Shown here: positions 34,636-43,452 of the stretch, one piece after another
Position numbering within the stretch: the stretch's first letter is position 1
How the letters are laid out: each line of letters starts with the position of its first letter
Assembly: GCF_000745015.1 (NCBI RefSeq)
Contig: NZ_JQNA01000002.1
Location: forward strand, 1,922,001 to 1,986,000
Length of the DNA stretch: 64,000 nt
Direction of reading: 5' to 3'
Source of the DNA: Burkholderia sp. 9120
GTDB lineage: Bacteria; Pseudomonadota; Gammaproteobacteria; Burkholderiales; Burkholderiaceae
Notes under the pieces: model-generated
Databases searched by the model: none
The model's input: only the letters and a program-made list of their open reading frames with translations
What the model was told of the DNA's origin: nothing
Position numbers and translations under genes: made by a program

Positions 34636-34807
34636 CGTTATGCGGACTCGTACCTAAGGTGCCGGCCAGAGTTGTCGATGCAAGCAGAAAGATCCGGTTA
34701 CCCGAAGCCTGCACGTCATACAGACCGTTTTCAGTCAAGAACTCGATGACCGGGTTATCAGCGAAATCCTGAGGGATGATGTGATGATCCTGGAACGCAG
34801 CGGCCAT
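34529..34807 (-). CDS. AHH-type nuclease toxin fragment
   Basis: The 92-residue frame starts MAAAFQDHHIIPQDFADNPV and continues with NRIFLLASTTLAG and HNGGPLDSYQQSVTTYLV. The HHIIPQ and late HNGG patterns are those of the AHH family of HNH/EndoVII nucleases found at the C-terminus of polymorphic toxins. The last part (GQFIGTVEPL) is encoded across the junction with the integrase and is not toxin sequence, so the domain is cut short. It follows an Imm11-like immunity gene by 18 bases. No large toxin N-terminus (RHS, VgrG) is present: an orphan cassette. Confidence 0.65.
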   Translation of the reverse strand: MAAAFQDHHIIPQDFADNPVIEFLTENGLYDVQASGNRIFLLASTTLAGTLGTSPHNGGPLDSYQQSVTTYLVAGQVAADTTGQFIGTVEPL

Positions 34808-34825
34808 GAAGGTCCCCGACAATTA

Positions 34826-35185
34826 TCAAAACTTGGTGGTGTTTCCGAAATCCATGCCCTTTACTGCAGCATTTCTGAAAGCAAATTTAAATTTCTGATC
34901 ACAGACGACAGACGGCGAGGAAAATTTCAAGCGGAAAATATGATACGAAACGTCGAGATCGTCGCGGAATTTAAGCGATGTTCCACCGAGAAAACTGTAA
35001 TATTTTTGACCGTTCTCGAAATGCTTGATCTTCATTTTTGAGGCTGTCTCATTCACAGCGTCAAGCACTCGCACTACATCACATAACCAGTACAGAGGCG
35101 GTTCACTGCCGTCCGCCAATTCCACTTGGCTTTTAAGAAATTCAAACGCCTCCGGATCGAGGCTCTCGAACACAATCTTCGGCAT
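34826..35185 (-). CDS. Imm11-like immunity protein (DUF1629), probably 5'-truncated
   Basis: The 119-residue product (MPKIVFESLDPEAFEFLKSQ) contains LYWLCDVVRVLDAVNETASK, LKFRDDLDVSYHIFRL, VVCDQKFKFAFRNAAVKGMD, the pattern of the Imm11 family, which neutralises AHH-type nuclease toxins. Typical members have an extra N-terminal 70-80 residues; here the frame upstream runs into an IS256 remnant. Next to the AHH fragment it forms the remnant of a polymorphic-toxin array. Lower GC content than its surroundings. Confidence 0.6.
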   Translation of the reverse strand: MPKIVFESLDPEAFEFLKSQVELADGSEPPLYWLCDVVRVLDAVNETASKMKIKHFENGQKYYSFLGGTSLKFRDDLDVSYHIFRLKFSSPSVVCDQKFKFAFRNAAVKGMDFGNTTKF

Positions 35186-35317
35186 AATTGAGCGAGGCAA
35201 CGAGCCCCTTTGCTCACACACACTGAGTTGTCGAAACTGAACGACGGCATGCACGTCGGCCTTGTCCAAATACAAAATGGCTCATCAGTACATCGAAGTT
35301 TCGCATTGCACTGGCGG

Positions 35318-35562
35318 CAGATCTACCCCGCAGTGCGGGGTAAGCCATACCGATCGCCTCGGCCAGTCCTTTCAGACCGTCGACCGCCGCGATCAGGATG
35401 TCCTGGCAGCCACGGGGCCTGAGTTCATTGAACACCTTGAGCCAAAACTTCGCGGCCTCTGCATGTTCAATCCACAGGCCGAGCACGTTGCGCGAGCGGT
35501 CAGCCTGAATACCCAACACCAGCTCAAACTCAGCGTGATAAATCGAAGTTTGATCGTGTTCC
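35318..35562 (-). pseudogene. IS256-family transposase fragment
   Basis: About 80 codons match the middle of mutator-type transposases: VLGIQADRSRNVLGLWIEHA, EAAKFWLKVFNELRPRGCQD, ILIAAVDGLKGLAEAIG. Both ends are missing. The fragment abuts the Imm11-like gene, so it probably caused that gene's truncation. Confidence 0.8.
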
Positions 35563-35857
35563 TCGAACCACTCCTGCGGAGGTCATCATGTTTGCCGATG
35601 CACGCCTGAATCGTCTCACCCGGCGAGACCGGCTGTTACACTGACTACCGAACCAGTTCGTTGAGTCGTATCAACGCCACGAACAGAAATAACCCAGCGG
35701 CCGTGAAGCGATTGCCGCTTTTGGCGATCAAGAAAACACACGCCGATCGGTGGTCTGCTCGATATCCAGGTGTGGGCTGCCCGTGCCCAAAGGGCACTCT
35801 TATCGATCGGGCCTGCGCTATTATTTATCAATGCACATCCCTTCCCAGGAGCGTTAC

Positions 35858-36493
35858 GTGGCAAGCGAATCCAGCACGGCATCGATGGTGTATGTCGTCG
35901 ACGACGACGATTCCATGCGCTCGGCACTCAGTGCGTTGTTACGCTCGGTCGACCTGAATGTCGAAACCTTCGCGACAGCGCAAGAATTCGTGAATTGCAC
36001 GAAGGCCAATGTCCCAAGCTGTCTTATCCTCGACGTCCGACTGCGCCATGAAAGCGGTCTCGCGCTACAGGAAGATATTGCCCGCGGCGGCCTTGGCATT
36101 CCAGTGTTGTTCATTACAGGGCACGGTGACATCGAAATGTCAGTGCGTGCGATGAAAGCTGGCGCACTTGATTTCTTGACGAAACCGTTTCGCGACCAGA
36201 CGATGCTTGACGCCATCGCGAACGCGCTTGCCCGCGACGCCGAACGGCTAGCGGGAGATCAGACCAAAGCCTTGGTGCGTGGCTGTTACGCAACACTGAC
36301 GCCGCGGGAAAAGGAAGTGATGGCGCACGTCGTCGCGGGTCTGATGAATAAGCAGATCGCTGCGGAACTGAATCTGAGCGAAATCACCGTTAAGATTCAT
36401 CGCGGGCAGTTGATGAGGAAAATGGCTTCACGCTCCGTCGCGGATCTTGTACGCAAGGCCGAAGCCCTTGGCATAGAGCCCAACTACGGCTAA
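35858..36493 (+). CDS. FixJ-family response regulator
   Basis: The 211-residue regulator has an N-terminal receiver (VYVVDDDDSMRSALSALLRS; phospho-Asp in LILDVRLRHESG; Lys in FLTKPF) and a C-terminal LuxR-type helix-turn-helix (LTPREKEVMAHVVAGLMNKQ, IAAELNLSEITVKIHRGQLM). GTG 35858 is chosen because AGGAG lies six bases upstream; longer starts lack a ribosome site. It converges on a PAS-type histidine kinase, its likely partner, 16 bases away. FixJ-type regulators activate transcription when phosphorylated. Confidence 0.9.
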   Translation: MASESSTASMVYVVDDDDSMRSALSALLRSVDLNVETFATAQEFVNCTKANVPSCLILDVRLRHESGLALQEDIARGGLGIPVLFITGHGDIEMSVRAMKAGALDFLTKPFRDQTMLDAIANALARDAERLAGDQTKALVRGCYATLTPREKEVMAHVVAGLMNKQIAAELNLSEITVKIHRGQLMRKMASRSVADLVRKAEALGIEPNYG

Positions 36494-36509
36494 CAGTCAA
36501 CCGACACCG

Positions 36510-38378
36510 TCATGCGAACTTGGTTGATGTGGGCAAAATGAAGTGCAGTTCTGCGCCGCCCTCCTCGGGCGATTCTGCCCAGATTCGCCCGCCGTGACTC
36601 TCGATGATCGAACGGCAAATCGATAGACCCATACCCATACCGTCGCTTTTTGTCGTGAAGAAAGGGCTGAACAGTCGTGTCGAATCTGCTTCGGCGATGC
36701 CAGAGCCCGAATCTTTGACAATGGTCAAAACGTGGTCGTCATTGTGTCGATGTGTCGATATACGCATTTGCCGGACATTGCTCTCGTGCGCCGAGATTGC
36801 CTGCGCACCATTCATCAACAGGTTGATTAACACTTGTTGAATCTGCACACGATCGGCGCATATCGGCGGGGCCGTGCTATTGAGTTGGGACGTCAAGCCC
36901 ACGCGATGATGCTGCAACTCGCGCCGCACCAGTTCGATCGATTCCTCAATTAATAAGTTGAGATCGACATTCTCTTGATTGGGGCCGCGTTTTTGCGCCA
37001 TCGAGCGGATCTGGCGTACGATGTCGCTAGCGCGCCGGGCGTCTCGAATCATCTGATCAATCGATTGTACGACTTCTTCCATGTCTGGCTGCGTCCGGTT
37101 GAGCCAGCGCAACGCCGCATCCCCATGCGTAACGATCGCAGCAATTGGTTGTGTGACTTCATGCGCTATTGAAGACGCCATTTCGCCTAGCGTCGTCACG
37201 CGCGATATGTGTGCGAGTTCAGACATCGACTGCTCCAACGCTTCATTCGCGCGCCTTACTTCGGTGACATCGATCAGCGCGCCGATATACTCATGCGCGG
37301 CCTGATCTTCCGTATGCACTGCATGTGCCACGAGATGCACATACTTGACGCCACCATCGGGCATGCTTAATCGATACTCGACATCGATCTCCGCTTTGCC
37401 TGCATGTAATTGCTCGCTCACGCGGTGCACGATCGCGCGATCTTCCCGCAACGTGCGCGCCTCGATCAACTTGATGGAAGGGGCGGCGTCCAGCGGATAA
37501 TCGAAAATCCTGTAAGCCTCTTCTGACCACGTCATGTCGCCGCTAGCCACACGCATCGCGATACTGCCGGTCTTACTCAGACGCTGCGCCTCCGCGAGCA
37601 TGACTTCGCTGCGCTGCAGTTCCGCTTGCATGTGTTTCTTCGCGGTAATGTCATTGTTCGTCGCCAGCACCGCCCTTGGCATACCGGACGAATCGCGCCA
37701 CAGGCGAAGACGGCTTGCCACGATTACCTGGGAACCGTCTTCGCGCGTGCGTTCAAGTTCGCCGTCCCACTGATCCGTATCGAGCAATTGCTGATTGATC
37801 TGGTCGAGCGGAACCGGCGATTTCGTCCGCGTCAATGCATGAATGCTGCGACCGACTGCTTCCTCGGGCGTCCATCCATACAGCGCGTGCGCGCCTTGAT
37901 TCCAAAAGCTGATGACACCGTTCATGCCGTAGACAACGATCGCATCGTGTGTCATGTCGATAAGCTGCACATGCTCCAGCAGGCGCGCGGCGCTGGTCTG
38001 ATTGCGTATGGCAAGAATCGAAGCAATGGCGATCGCTAGCAGACTGACCACGCAACGCGCGATGGCGGGCGTAGTGTAACTCGCATCGTGCGAAAAGAAG
38101 AAAGCGCCGAGCGTGAGGAGAACGGAAACCCACGTAGTCGCGATTGTCAAAAATCTATTTCCGGTCATCGCGACCAGCATGACGACTATCACGTAGAGCA
38201 CCGCAATGGCAATATCCAGCGGCGTGAACGCATCGATTCCGAAAACGATTAGCGCGATCGTGGCTGCCAGCGTCGACAACACGCGAGGATCGGGAAGTCT
38301 CAGGCCGATGGCACGGTCGCGAACGGTCATGTTTTGGGACGCTTCGGAAGCAGGAAAAGACGGCACAGGTTGGGGCAT
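36510..38378 (-). CDS. FixL-like PAS sensor histidine kinase
   Basis: About 622 residues from ATG 38378 (GAGACGAAG upstream); the frame is open to 38447. An N-terminal membrane region of four or so helices (LAATIALIVFGIDAFTPLDI and on) is followed by two PAS domains (about 120-240 and 260-370), a HisKA domain with the phospho-His (MASSIAHEVTQPIAAIVTHG) and an HATPase (GSGIAEADSTRLFSPFFTTK, GMGMGLSICRSII). The first PAS has no obvious haem-binding His, so oxygen sensing as in FixL is not assured. It forms a system with the FixJ-type regulator (convergent) and the single-domain receiver directly upstream on the same strand. Confidence 0.9.
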   Translation of the reverse strand: MPQPVPSFPASEASQNMTVRDRAIGLRLPDPRVLSTLAATIALIVFGIDAFTPLDIAIAVLYVIVVMLVAMTGNRFLTIATTWVSVLLTLGAFFFSHDASYTTPAIARCVVSLLAIAIASILAIRNQTSAARLLEHVQLIDMTHDAIVVYGMNGVISFWNQGAHALYGWTPEEAVGRSIHALTRTKSPVPLDQINQQLLDTDQWDGELERTREDGSQVIVASRLRLWRDSSGMPRAVLATNNDITAKKHMQAELQRSEVMLAEAQRLSKTGSIAMRVASGDMTWSEEAYRIFDYPLDAAPSIKLIEARTLREDRAIVHRVSEQLHAGKAEIDVEYRLSMPDGGVKYVHLVAHAVHTEDQAAHEYIGALIDVTEVRRANEALEQSMSELAHISRVTTLGEMASSIAHEVTQPIAAIVTHGDAALRWLNRTQPDMEEVVQSIDQMIRDARRASDIVRQIRSMAQKRGPNQENVDLNLLIEESIELVRRELQHHRVGLTSQLNSTAPPICADRVQIQQVLINLLMNGAQAISAHESNVRQMRISTHRHNDDHVLTIVKDSGSGIAEADSTRLFSPFFTTKSDGMGMGLSICRSIIESHGGRIWAESPEEGGAELHFILPTSTKFA

Positions 38379-38466
38379 CTTCGTCTCGCAAAATGGCAAC
38401 GCGCCATTTTGATATAGATCGAAAAAATGCGGTGCGTTTAAATACAATACTTTTGTATTCGAAGCC

Positions 38467-38853
38467 TCAATGAATGAGATCTCCGCGCTTGTTCTTCAGT
38501 TTTGCCAGGCATTGCGCGACGACGGAACCATCGACCGGTTTGTTGAGAAAACAAATTGCACCGTGTGCCATGGCCGCCCGGTACGCCAGATCGGAACGAA
38601 AAGCCGAGATGAAGATGAAGGGTGGCGCATAGCCTTGATCGATAAGCTTACGCAGCAAATCGAGACCTGTCATGCCAGGCATCTGGACATCGGAAATCAC
38701 ACATGCCGTCTGCCCGACATCGTCCGACGCGAGAAAGGCTTCCGCCGAATGGAACAGATGCGCGTCCCAGCCCAGAGAACGCACAAGGCTGGACGTCGCA
38801 ATGCGCACGGATTCATCATCGTCAATTATGGAAACGATCAGAGGATTTGACAA
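38467..38853 (-). CDS. Stand-alone receiver-domain response regulator
   Basis: The 128-residue protein is a receiver only: IIDDDESVRIATSSLVRSLG, phospho-Asp in CVISDVQMPGMTG, Lys in CFLNKPVDG. TTG 38853 is the start, with AAGGA upstream. It precedes the kinase gene by 88 bases on the same strand. Single-domain receivers of this kind compete for, or shuttle, phosphate in FixLJ-like networks. Confidence 0.88.
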   Translation of the reverse strand: MSNPLIVSIIDDDESVRIATSSLVRSLGWDAHLFHSAEAFLASDDVGQTACVISDVQMPGMTGLDLLRKLIDQGYAPPFIFISAFRSDLAYRAAMAHGAICFLNKPVDGSVVAQCLAKLKNKRGDLIH

Positions 38854-39061
38854 AATGAGTCTTCCTTGGACGGGGTAACGGGTAATGAGCGCCCTTTCAT
38901 GAGGTTCATTGTAGGTAACGACGAGCCTACTTGTGAATCATCCATTGGTATTGGATTACGAGGCCGTTTGAGGTCTGGACGCGACCATTTCACCCTTTTT
39001 TCTTGATCTGGAACAGGAAACAGATTGTCAGGAACCCCTCGGGGAGAAGTCAGCGCTGAAG

Positions 39062-39979
39062 TCAGCTGCGAACCCAGGCTTTTGCACCTGCTATGGAGCG
39101 AAACTCATCCAGTGCCCGAACCCGGATCGAAGGAAAGGCCGCGTGAACCATCTCGGCCAGTGCGTTGCCGGGCCCGAGTTCAAGCATCGTGTCGACGCCC
39201 TGCTCGATCAGCGCGATCAGAACCGCGTTCCAATCGATGGTGCTGGCCAACTGCAACGCGAGGCCCTTGAGCGCCCGCCTGGGATCAAAGACGGCCTCCG
39301 CGTTGGCCGCACCCAGCAACCTGCGCGCGCTCGTGACACGCTGCGGTTGAAGCGCGGCGAGCGCCTGTTCGAAAGGCTCGACCGCGCCGCTCAACCGCAG
39401 GGTATGCGACGCGACATGCACCGGCAGCAGCCCGCTATGCGATGCCCCGGCCCGCCGCGCATCGTCACAGAAACGCATGACCTGCTCACGCGCCCCGCCG
39501 ACGATAAACAGCTGCGCCGGATTGACGATCGCGATCGCGCAACCGGCTTGCGCCGTCATCGCCTGAACGATGTCATGGTCGAGTCCACGCACGAATCCCA
39601 GCGCATCGTCGGCACCGCTCTCCCGATCCATCAGCTCAGCGCGGCGCGCAGTCACACGCAGCGTATCCGCGACCGACCATACGCCGGCAATTCCCCACGC
39701 GGCCATTTCACCGACGCTGTAGCCCGCGACCAGCAGACTCGAAGGCAGCGCTGAATTCAGGCAGCGTTGCGCGACGAGTGCGCGCGTGACGTTGAGTAGT
39801 TGACTGGCACGATTGCGCTGAAGCATCCCGTCGTCGGCTTCGGAAATAAAGTGACGCGGATCACGGCCGAGCACGTCGGCCGCGGCGGCGAACACCGGCT
39901 CGGCCTCCGGCAAGCCGGCGAACAGATCGAACATGCCGCGGCTCTGCCTGCCCTGCCCCGAACATAAAAGTGCAAGCAT
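39062..39979 (-). CDS. mdcH: Malonyl-CoA:ACP transacylase of malonate decarboxylase
   Basis: The 305-residue acyltransferase has LLCSGQGRQSRGMFDLF at the N-terminus, the nucleophile motif AGYSVGEMAAWG and a catalytic-type His in HVASHTLRLSG. In malonate decarboxylase it loads a malonyl group from malonyl-CoA onto the MdcC carrier, starting the catalytic cycle. Last gene of the mdc operon, 3 bases after mdcB. Length is normal. Confidence 0.92.
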   Translation of the reverse strand: MLALLCSGQGRQSRGMFDLFAGLPEAEPVFAAAADVLGRDPRHFISEADDGMLQRNRASQLLNVTRALVAQRCLNSALPSSLLVAGYSVGEMAAWGIAGVWSVADTLRVTARRAELMDRESGADDALGFVRGLDHDIVQAMTAQAGCAIAIVNPAQLFIVGGAREQVMRFCDDARRAGASHSGLLPVHVASHTLRLSGAVEPFEQALAALQPQRVTSARRLLGAANAEAVFDPRRALKGLALQLASTIDWNAVLIALIEQGVDTMLELGPGNALAEMVHAAFPSIRVRALDEFRSIAGAKAWVRS

Positions 39980-39982
39980 GGC

Positions 39983-40831
39983 TTACCCCGCATGCCGAAC
40001 GAACAGCGTCATGGCCAGCAGATCGGCGCATCCGCCGGGACTGAGCCTGCGCGCGACGAACGCGTGATGCATCGCAATCGCGGCAGCACGCCAATCCGGC
40101 GCGCCGACGCCGCCGCGCGCGAGAAACCCGGACGCCTGTGCACGCGCAAAAGACAGCGCGTCGGCGCCACCTCGATACAGGAGGTTCGTATCGTCGACCT
40201 GGGCGATCAGCGACATTAGCGCGTGAACGCGTGCGGCTTCGATGTCGCGTGGCCGCAGCGATTCACCTTGCAGCACGGCCGGCAATGCGCACGCATAGAT
40301 AGACGGGAAACCGCTCGCCGCCTCTTTGCGCGCGCCCCCCACGTTGAAAAAACGGCTAACGCGCGCGCCGTGACTATCCACTGTGACCGGACCTTCGACA
40401 ATGCCGTCGCCCCATTCCCGTGCGATCACGGCGCCGAGCGTGCCGCCCGGCTTGAACGCCGCGCGAAAACCGGCGGCGGCGCACAGCAGCCCCATGCCGA
40501 AGATCGCGCCGCGATGCGTGTTGACGCCCTCCGTGGCGGCCATCATCGCCCGTTCGGCCGCGAGACCGATGGCGCGCAATTCAGGCATGCGCGCGCCGTC
40601 CATCCCGGCCTGCCCGAGCTCGACGAAATACGGCTTCAGCGCGGCGGCGCTGCGGCACATCAACGCCGCATCCATGTCGTCATGGGCGCCATTGTCGATC
40701 TGACTGACCAGCCCGGGTTTCGGATAGGTCATCACTTCCAGTTGCAAACAGGCACTCGCGAGGTGACCGATGGCTGCGGCGACGGCATCGTCATCCTCGC
40801 GAACCGACGTGGTGACAGGTAACGTGCTCAT
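39983..40831 (-). CDS. mdcB: Triphosphoribosyl-dephospho-CoA synthase
   Basis: The 282-residue enzyme (CitG/MdcB family) joins ATP and 3'-dephospho-CoA to make the prosthetic-group precursor for MdcC. Motifs: LEVMTYPKPGLVSQIDNGAH, DDMDAALMCRSA, GVNTHRGAIFGMGLLCAAAG, DDTNLLYRGG. ATGA overlap with mdcG at 40831-40828. Confidence 0.93.
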   Translation of the reverse strand: MSTLPVTTSVREDDDAVAAAIGHLASACLQLEVMTYPKPGLVSQIDNGAHDDMDAALMCRSAAALKPYFVELGQAGMDGARMPELRAIGLAAERAMMAATEGVNTHRGAIFGMGLLCAAAGFRAAFKPGGTLGAVIAREWGDGIVEGPVTVDSHGARVSRFFNVGGARKEAASGFPSIYACALPAVLQGESLRPRDIEAARVHALMSLIAQVDDTNLLYRGGADALSFARAQASGFLARGGVGAPDWRAAAIAMHHAFVARRLSPGGCADLLAMTLFVRHAG

Positions 40832-41472
40832 CGATACACCTCATCGCGTTCGACCAGCCGGACCCCGTCGGTATGCTTGGCGAGTAGCATGCCGGCGTCG
40901 GAGCGCCACTCCATCCATTGCACGGCGCGCCCCGACGGACTCACCAGCTCGCCGTCGATACGCATGGGCGCGGATTTCGCCACACGTTCGATGCGACGGG
41001 TCAGCGCCGTCGCACGCGACGCGTCACCGACGCCCCACAATAGATCGAGGTCCGAGGTGGCGGTGACATAAGGGAGCCCGGTCAGGTATTGCCAGGCGAG
41101 GCTGCCAAAACATCGCACTTTGCTGTCGATTTCCAGGAGCGCGCCGATCGCGCCCAGCCACGCTGCCGGTGCCGTGCACGCGGCCGCCTTGAGCAGCGGT
41201 GCTGGCGCGTCGTCGACCAGCGCGTCGAGCGGCACGCGCAGCGAGACGCGGCCCTTGCCCCATGCGGGCGGCAACGGCAGGCCGAGCGGCGCCATCGTCG
41301 CTTCGTCGCTGCACACGGCGCGGCGGCTAATGACCGGCCGCCCCGCGTCGGCCCAGCCGGCCACGAGCGGCTCATCGAGCAGCGCGGGTTCTTTGGCGAT
41401 GACTTCGCTCCATCGGGCCGGGTCCACCCAGACGAGGCGATGACGTTCGATCGGCAGCTTGAAATCAAGCAT
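40828..41472 (-). CDS. mdcG: Phosphoribosyl-dephospho-CoA transferase
   Basis: The 214-residue enzyme attaches the triphosphoribosyl-dephospho-CoA group to the serine of MdcC. It begins MLDFKLPIERHRLVWVDPAR and has GSLAWQYLTGLPYVTATSDL followed by DLLW, the nucleotidyltransferase-like Asp pair of the MdcG family. ATG 41472 is chosen over 41523, as upstream residues belong to mdcE; the two genes then overlap by 8 bases. ATGA overlap with mdcB. Confidence 0.92.
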   Translation of the reverse strand: MLDFKLPIERHRLVWVDPARWSEVIAKEPALLDEPLVAGWADAGRPVISRRAVCSDEATMAPLGLPLPPAWGKGRVSLRVPLDALVDDAPAPLLKAAACTAPAAWLGAIGALLEIDSKVRCFGSLAWQYLTGLPYVTATSDLDLLWGVGDASRATALTRRIERVAKSAPMRIDGELVSPSGRAVQWMEWRSDAGMLLAKHTDGVRLVERDEVYR

Positions 41473-42205
41473 GACGGCGTACCTCGTCGCGCACCCGCTC
41501 GGCAATGCGCGCGGCCTTTCCACGTCCGCCTCGCGCGAGTCCGAGGCTCGCTCGTGGGTCGTCGTTCCGCGGCGTCGCCGTGCTGTCCAGTAACGCGACG
41601 AGTTGCCCCGCCAGCGGCTGCGTCGCGTCCCAGACCTGAGCGATGCCGCCCGTCTTCACGAGGTTGTCCAGGCCGGGCGCAAAGACCGGTGTCGTGCCGG
41701 CCTTTTCCTTGAGGACATCGAGAGGAAGTTTGGTGACGCGCGCCATGGACGGCAGGTCCATGACCTCGGGATGCGCGCCGGGCAACGCGACCAGCGTGCC
41801 GCACGCGAGCGCGGTGGCGATAAAGGCGCCCGCGGCGCTGCCGCCGTACAGCAGACCAATGGTGCGATGACCTGCCGACTCGGCCAGCAGCAGACACTTC
41901 GCCAGATGCGCCAGATATTCGCTGAGGCCCAACAGTTCGTCGCGGCGGCTCATCCGTTGGCTGCTGGAATCGATCAGCACCAGGATCGGCGCCGTATCGG
42001 CTGTGTCGGCCGCGTCCACGATGTCGAGCACCTGAGCGGCGAGTTCGATCGCTTCGTCGACGCCGAGCGGTGCACGGTTCGTGAAGCCCAGGACATGAAG
42101 CAACGGACCACCCTGGACGCGCGCGGTGCCGGCGAGCCGGTTGCCATTGAACTTGATTTCGCCCGGATCGACGAACAGTGAAGTAAGGATGTTATCGAGC
42201 GTCAT
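41465..42205 (-). CDS. mdcE: Malonate decarboxylase gamma subunit
   Basis: The 246-residue carboxyltransferase-like subunit pairs with the beta subunit to decarboxylate malonyl-ACP to acetyl-ACP and CO2. Motifs: MTLDNILTSLFVDPGEIKFN, LVLIDSSSQRMSRRDELLGL, TIGLLYGGSAAGAFIATALA. ATG 42205 with GGAG upstream. The start overlaps the beta-subunit stop by 14 bases and the 3' end overlaps mdcG. Confidence 0.93.
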   Translation of the reverse strand: MTLDNILTSLFVDPGEIKFNGNRLAGTARVQGGPLLHVLGFTNRAPLGVDEAIELAAQVLDIVDAADTADTAPILVLIDSSSQRMSRRDELLGLSEYLAHLAKCLLLAESAGHRTIGLLYGGSAAGAFIATALACGTLVALPGAHPEVMDLPSMARVTKLPLDVLKEKAGTTPVFAPGLDNLVKTGGIAQVWDATQPLAGQLVALLDSTATPRNDDPRASLGLARGGRGKAARIAERVRDEVRRHA

Positions 42206-43442
42206 CAGCATTCTCCCTGTGGGCATTCGCCTCGTCGAGAAAGGTGTCGGTTGTTAAACCCGGCACCGCTTGTGCATCGGCAAGACCCATGGCCTGCCAG
42301 ATATCGCATGCGTCGTGACAATCGCCGAAGCGCTTCAGGCGCCGTGCCAGGCGAACATGTTCAGCGCGCAGCACGGACTGATCGAGGCATGCGGGCCGCG
42401 CAAGTGCCGCCGCCACGGCACGACGAAACGCGTGCGCGTCGTCGTCCGCGTAGGCATCGGCGCCGCCGATCAGGTAGCGGTGCTTGCCGCCCATCGTGCG
42501 CCAGACAAACGCGCGATCGCGCGAGTCGAATTCTTCGACGCCCTTGTTGGTTTCGATCACTTCGGGACCGGACACGCTGATGCGCCCCTGCTCCGAGATG
42601 ATCAGCGTCGAACAGCAGCCGGCGATCAAACCGCCTCCGCCATAACAGCCGGCACGGCCGCCGATCAACCCGATCACCCGAACGCCGCCTTCGCGAGCCA
42701 CGACCAGCGCGCGCATGATCTCGGCGATCGCCAGTTCCCCCGCGTTCGCCTCCTGCAGCCGCACACCGCCCGTGTCGAACGCGATCACGACGTCACGCTT
42801 CATGGCGTGCGCGACGCGCAGCAGGCCGGTCAGCTTCGCGCCGTGCACTTCGCCGAACGCGCCGCCCATGAAGCGCCCTTCCTGGGCCGCGACCAGCACG
42901 GGCCGGCCTTCAATCGACGCCGAACCGATCACGATACCGTCGTCGAACTGGGACGGTAAACCGAAGATGCCGAGATGCTGACTGCTCTCGCGCTCGGCGG
43001 GTCCGACAGATTCGTTGAGCGTGCCGGGATCGACCAGCGCCTGAAGGCGCTGCCGCGCGCCGGACTCGAACCATCCGGTGGATCGCGGCGTATAAGCGGT
43101 GTAAGCGGTGTCGGCGGTGTCCGCGACGGCGGCCGGCTCTTCCATCAGACGCACGCCTTGCGCCAGCCGCAGCGAGACCGTATCGGGCCGGGCGCCACCG
43201 TCGTTGATCGAGATGCGCAGGCCGCCGGCCGCGCGACGCGCCACGAAGTCGTCGATCACGGCTTGCCATAGGGGCCGGAAACCGTGCGCGGCGGTGCTGA
43301 CGTTAATCGTGCAACGATCCGCCGGGCCTTCACGTTCCAGCAGGACTTCGAGATTGCCCGACGCCACCACGCCGACCAGCGCCGTGGCGCGTTTACCTCG
43401 TGCGGCGCGCGGTGTCGCCAGTTCGAAATTAAGCGATTCCAT
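42192..43442 (-). CDS. mdcD: Fused malonate decarboxylase carrier protein and beta subunit (MdcC-MdcD)
   Basis: The 416-residue frame joins two proteins that are usually separate. Residues 1 to about 101 are the acyl carrier (delta) subunit MdcC: MESLNFELATPRAARGKRAT, GVVASGNLEVLLE with the Ser (about 28) that carries the phosphoribosyl-dephospho-CoA, and RPDTVSLRLAQGVRLMEE. A linker rich in Asp, Thr, Ala and Tyr (ADTADTAYTAYT) leads to the beta subunit MdcD (about 130-416: WFESGARQRLQALVDPGTLN, GGAFGEVHGAKL, RAGCYGGGGLIAGCC). The frame is continuous. ATG 43442 follows GAGGG. Either a real fusion or loss of a stop at the short ACACCGCC-type repeats encoding the linker. Confidence 0.9.
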   Translation of the reverse strand: MESLNFELATPRAARGKRATALVGVVASGNLEVLLEREGPADRCTINVSTAAHGFRPLWQAVIDDFVARRAAGGLRISINDGGARPDTVSLRLAQGVRLMEEPAAVADTADTAYTAYTPRSTGWFESGARQRLQALVDPGTLNESVGPAERESSQHLGIFGLPSQFDDGIVIGSASIEGRPVLVAAQEGRFMGGAFGEVHGAKLTGLLRVAHAMKRDVVIAFDTGGVRLQEANAGELAIAEIMRALVVAREGGVRVIGLIGGRAGCYGGGGLIAGCCSTLIISEQGRISVSGPEVIETNKGVEEFDSRDRAFVWRTMGGKHRYLIGGADAYADDDAHAFRRAVAAALARPACLDQSVLRAEHVRLARRLKRFGDCHDACDIWQAMGLADAQAVPGLTTDTFLDEANAHRENADDAR

Positions 43443-43452
43443 GGTGTCCCTC

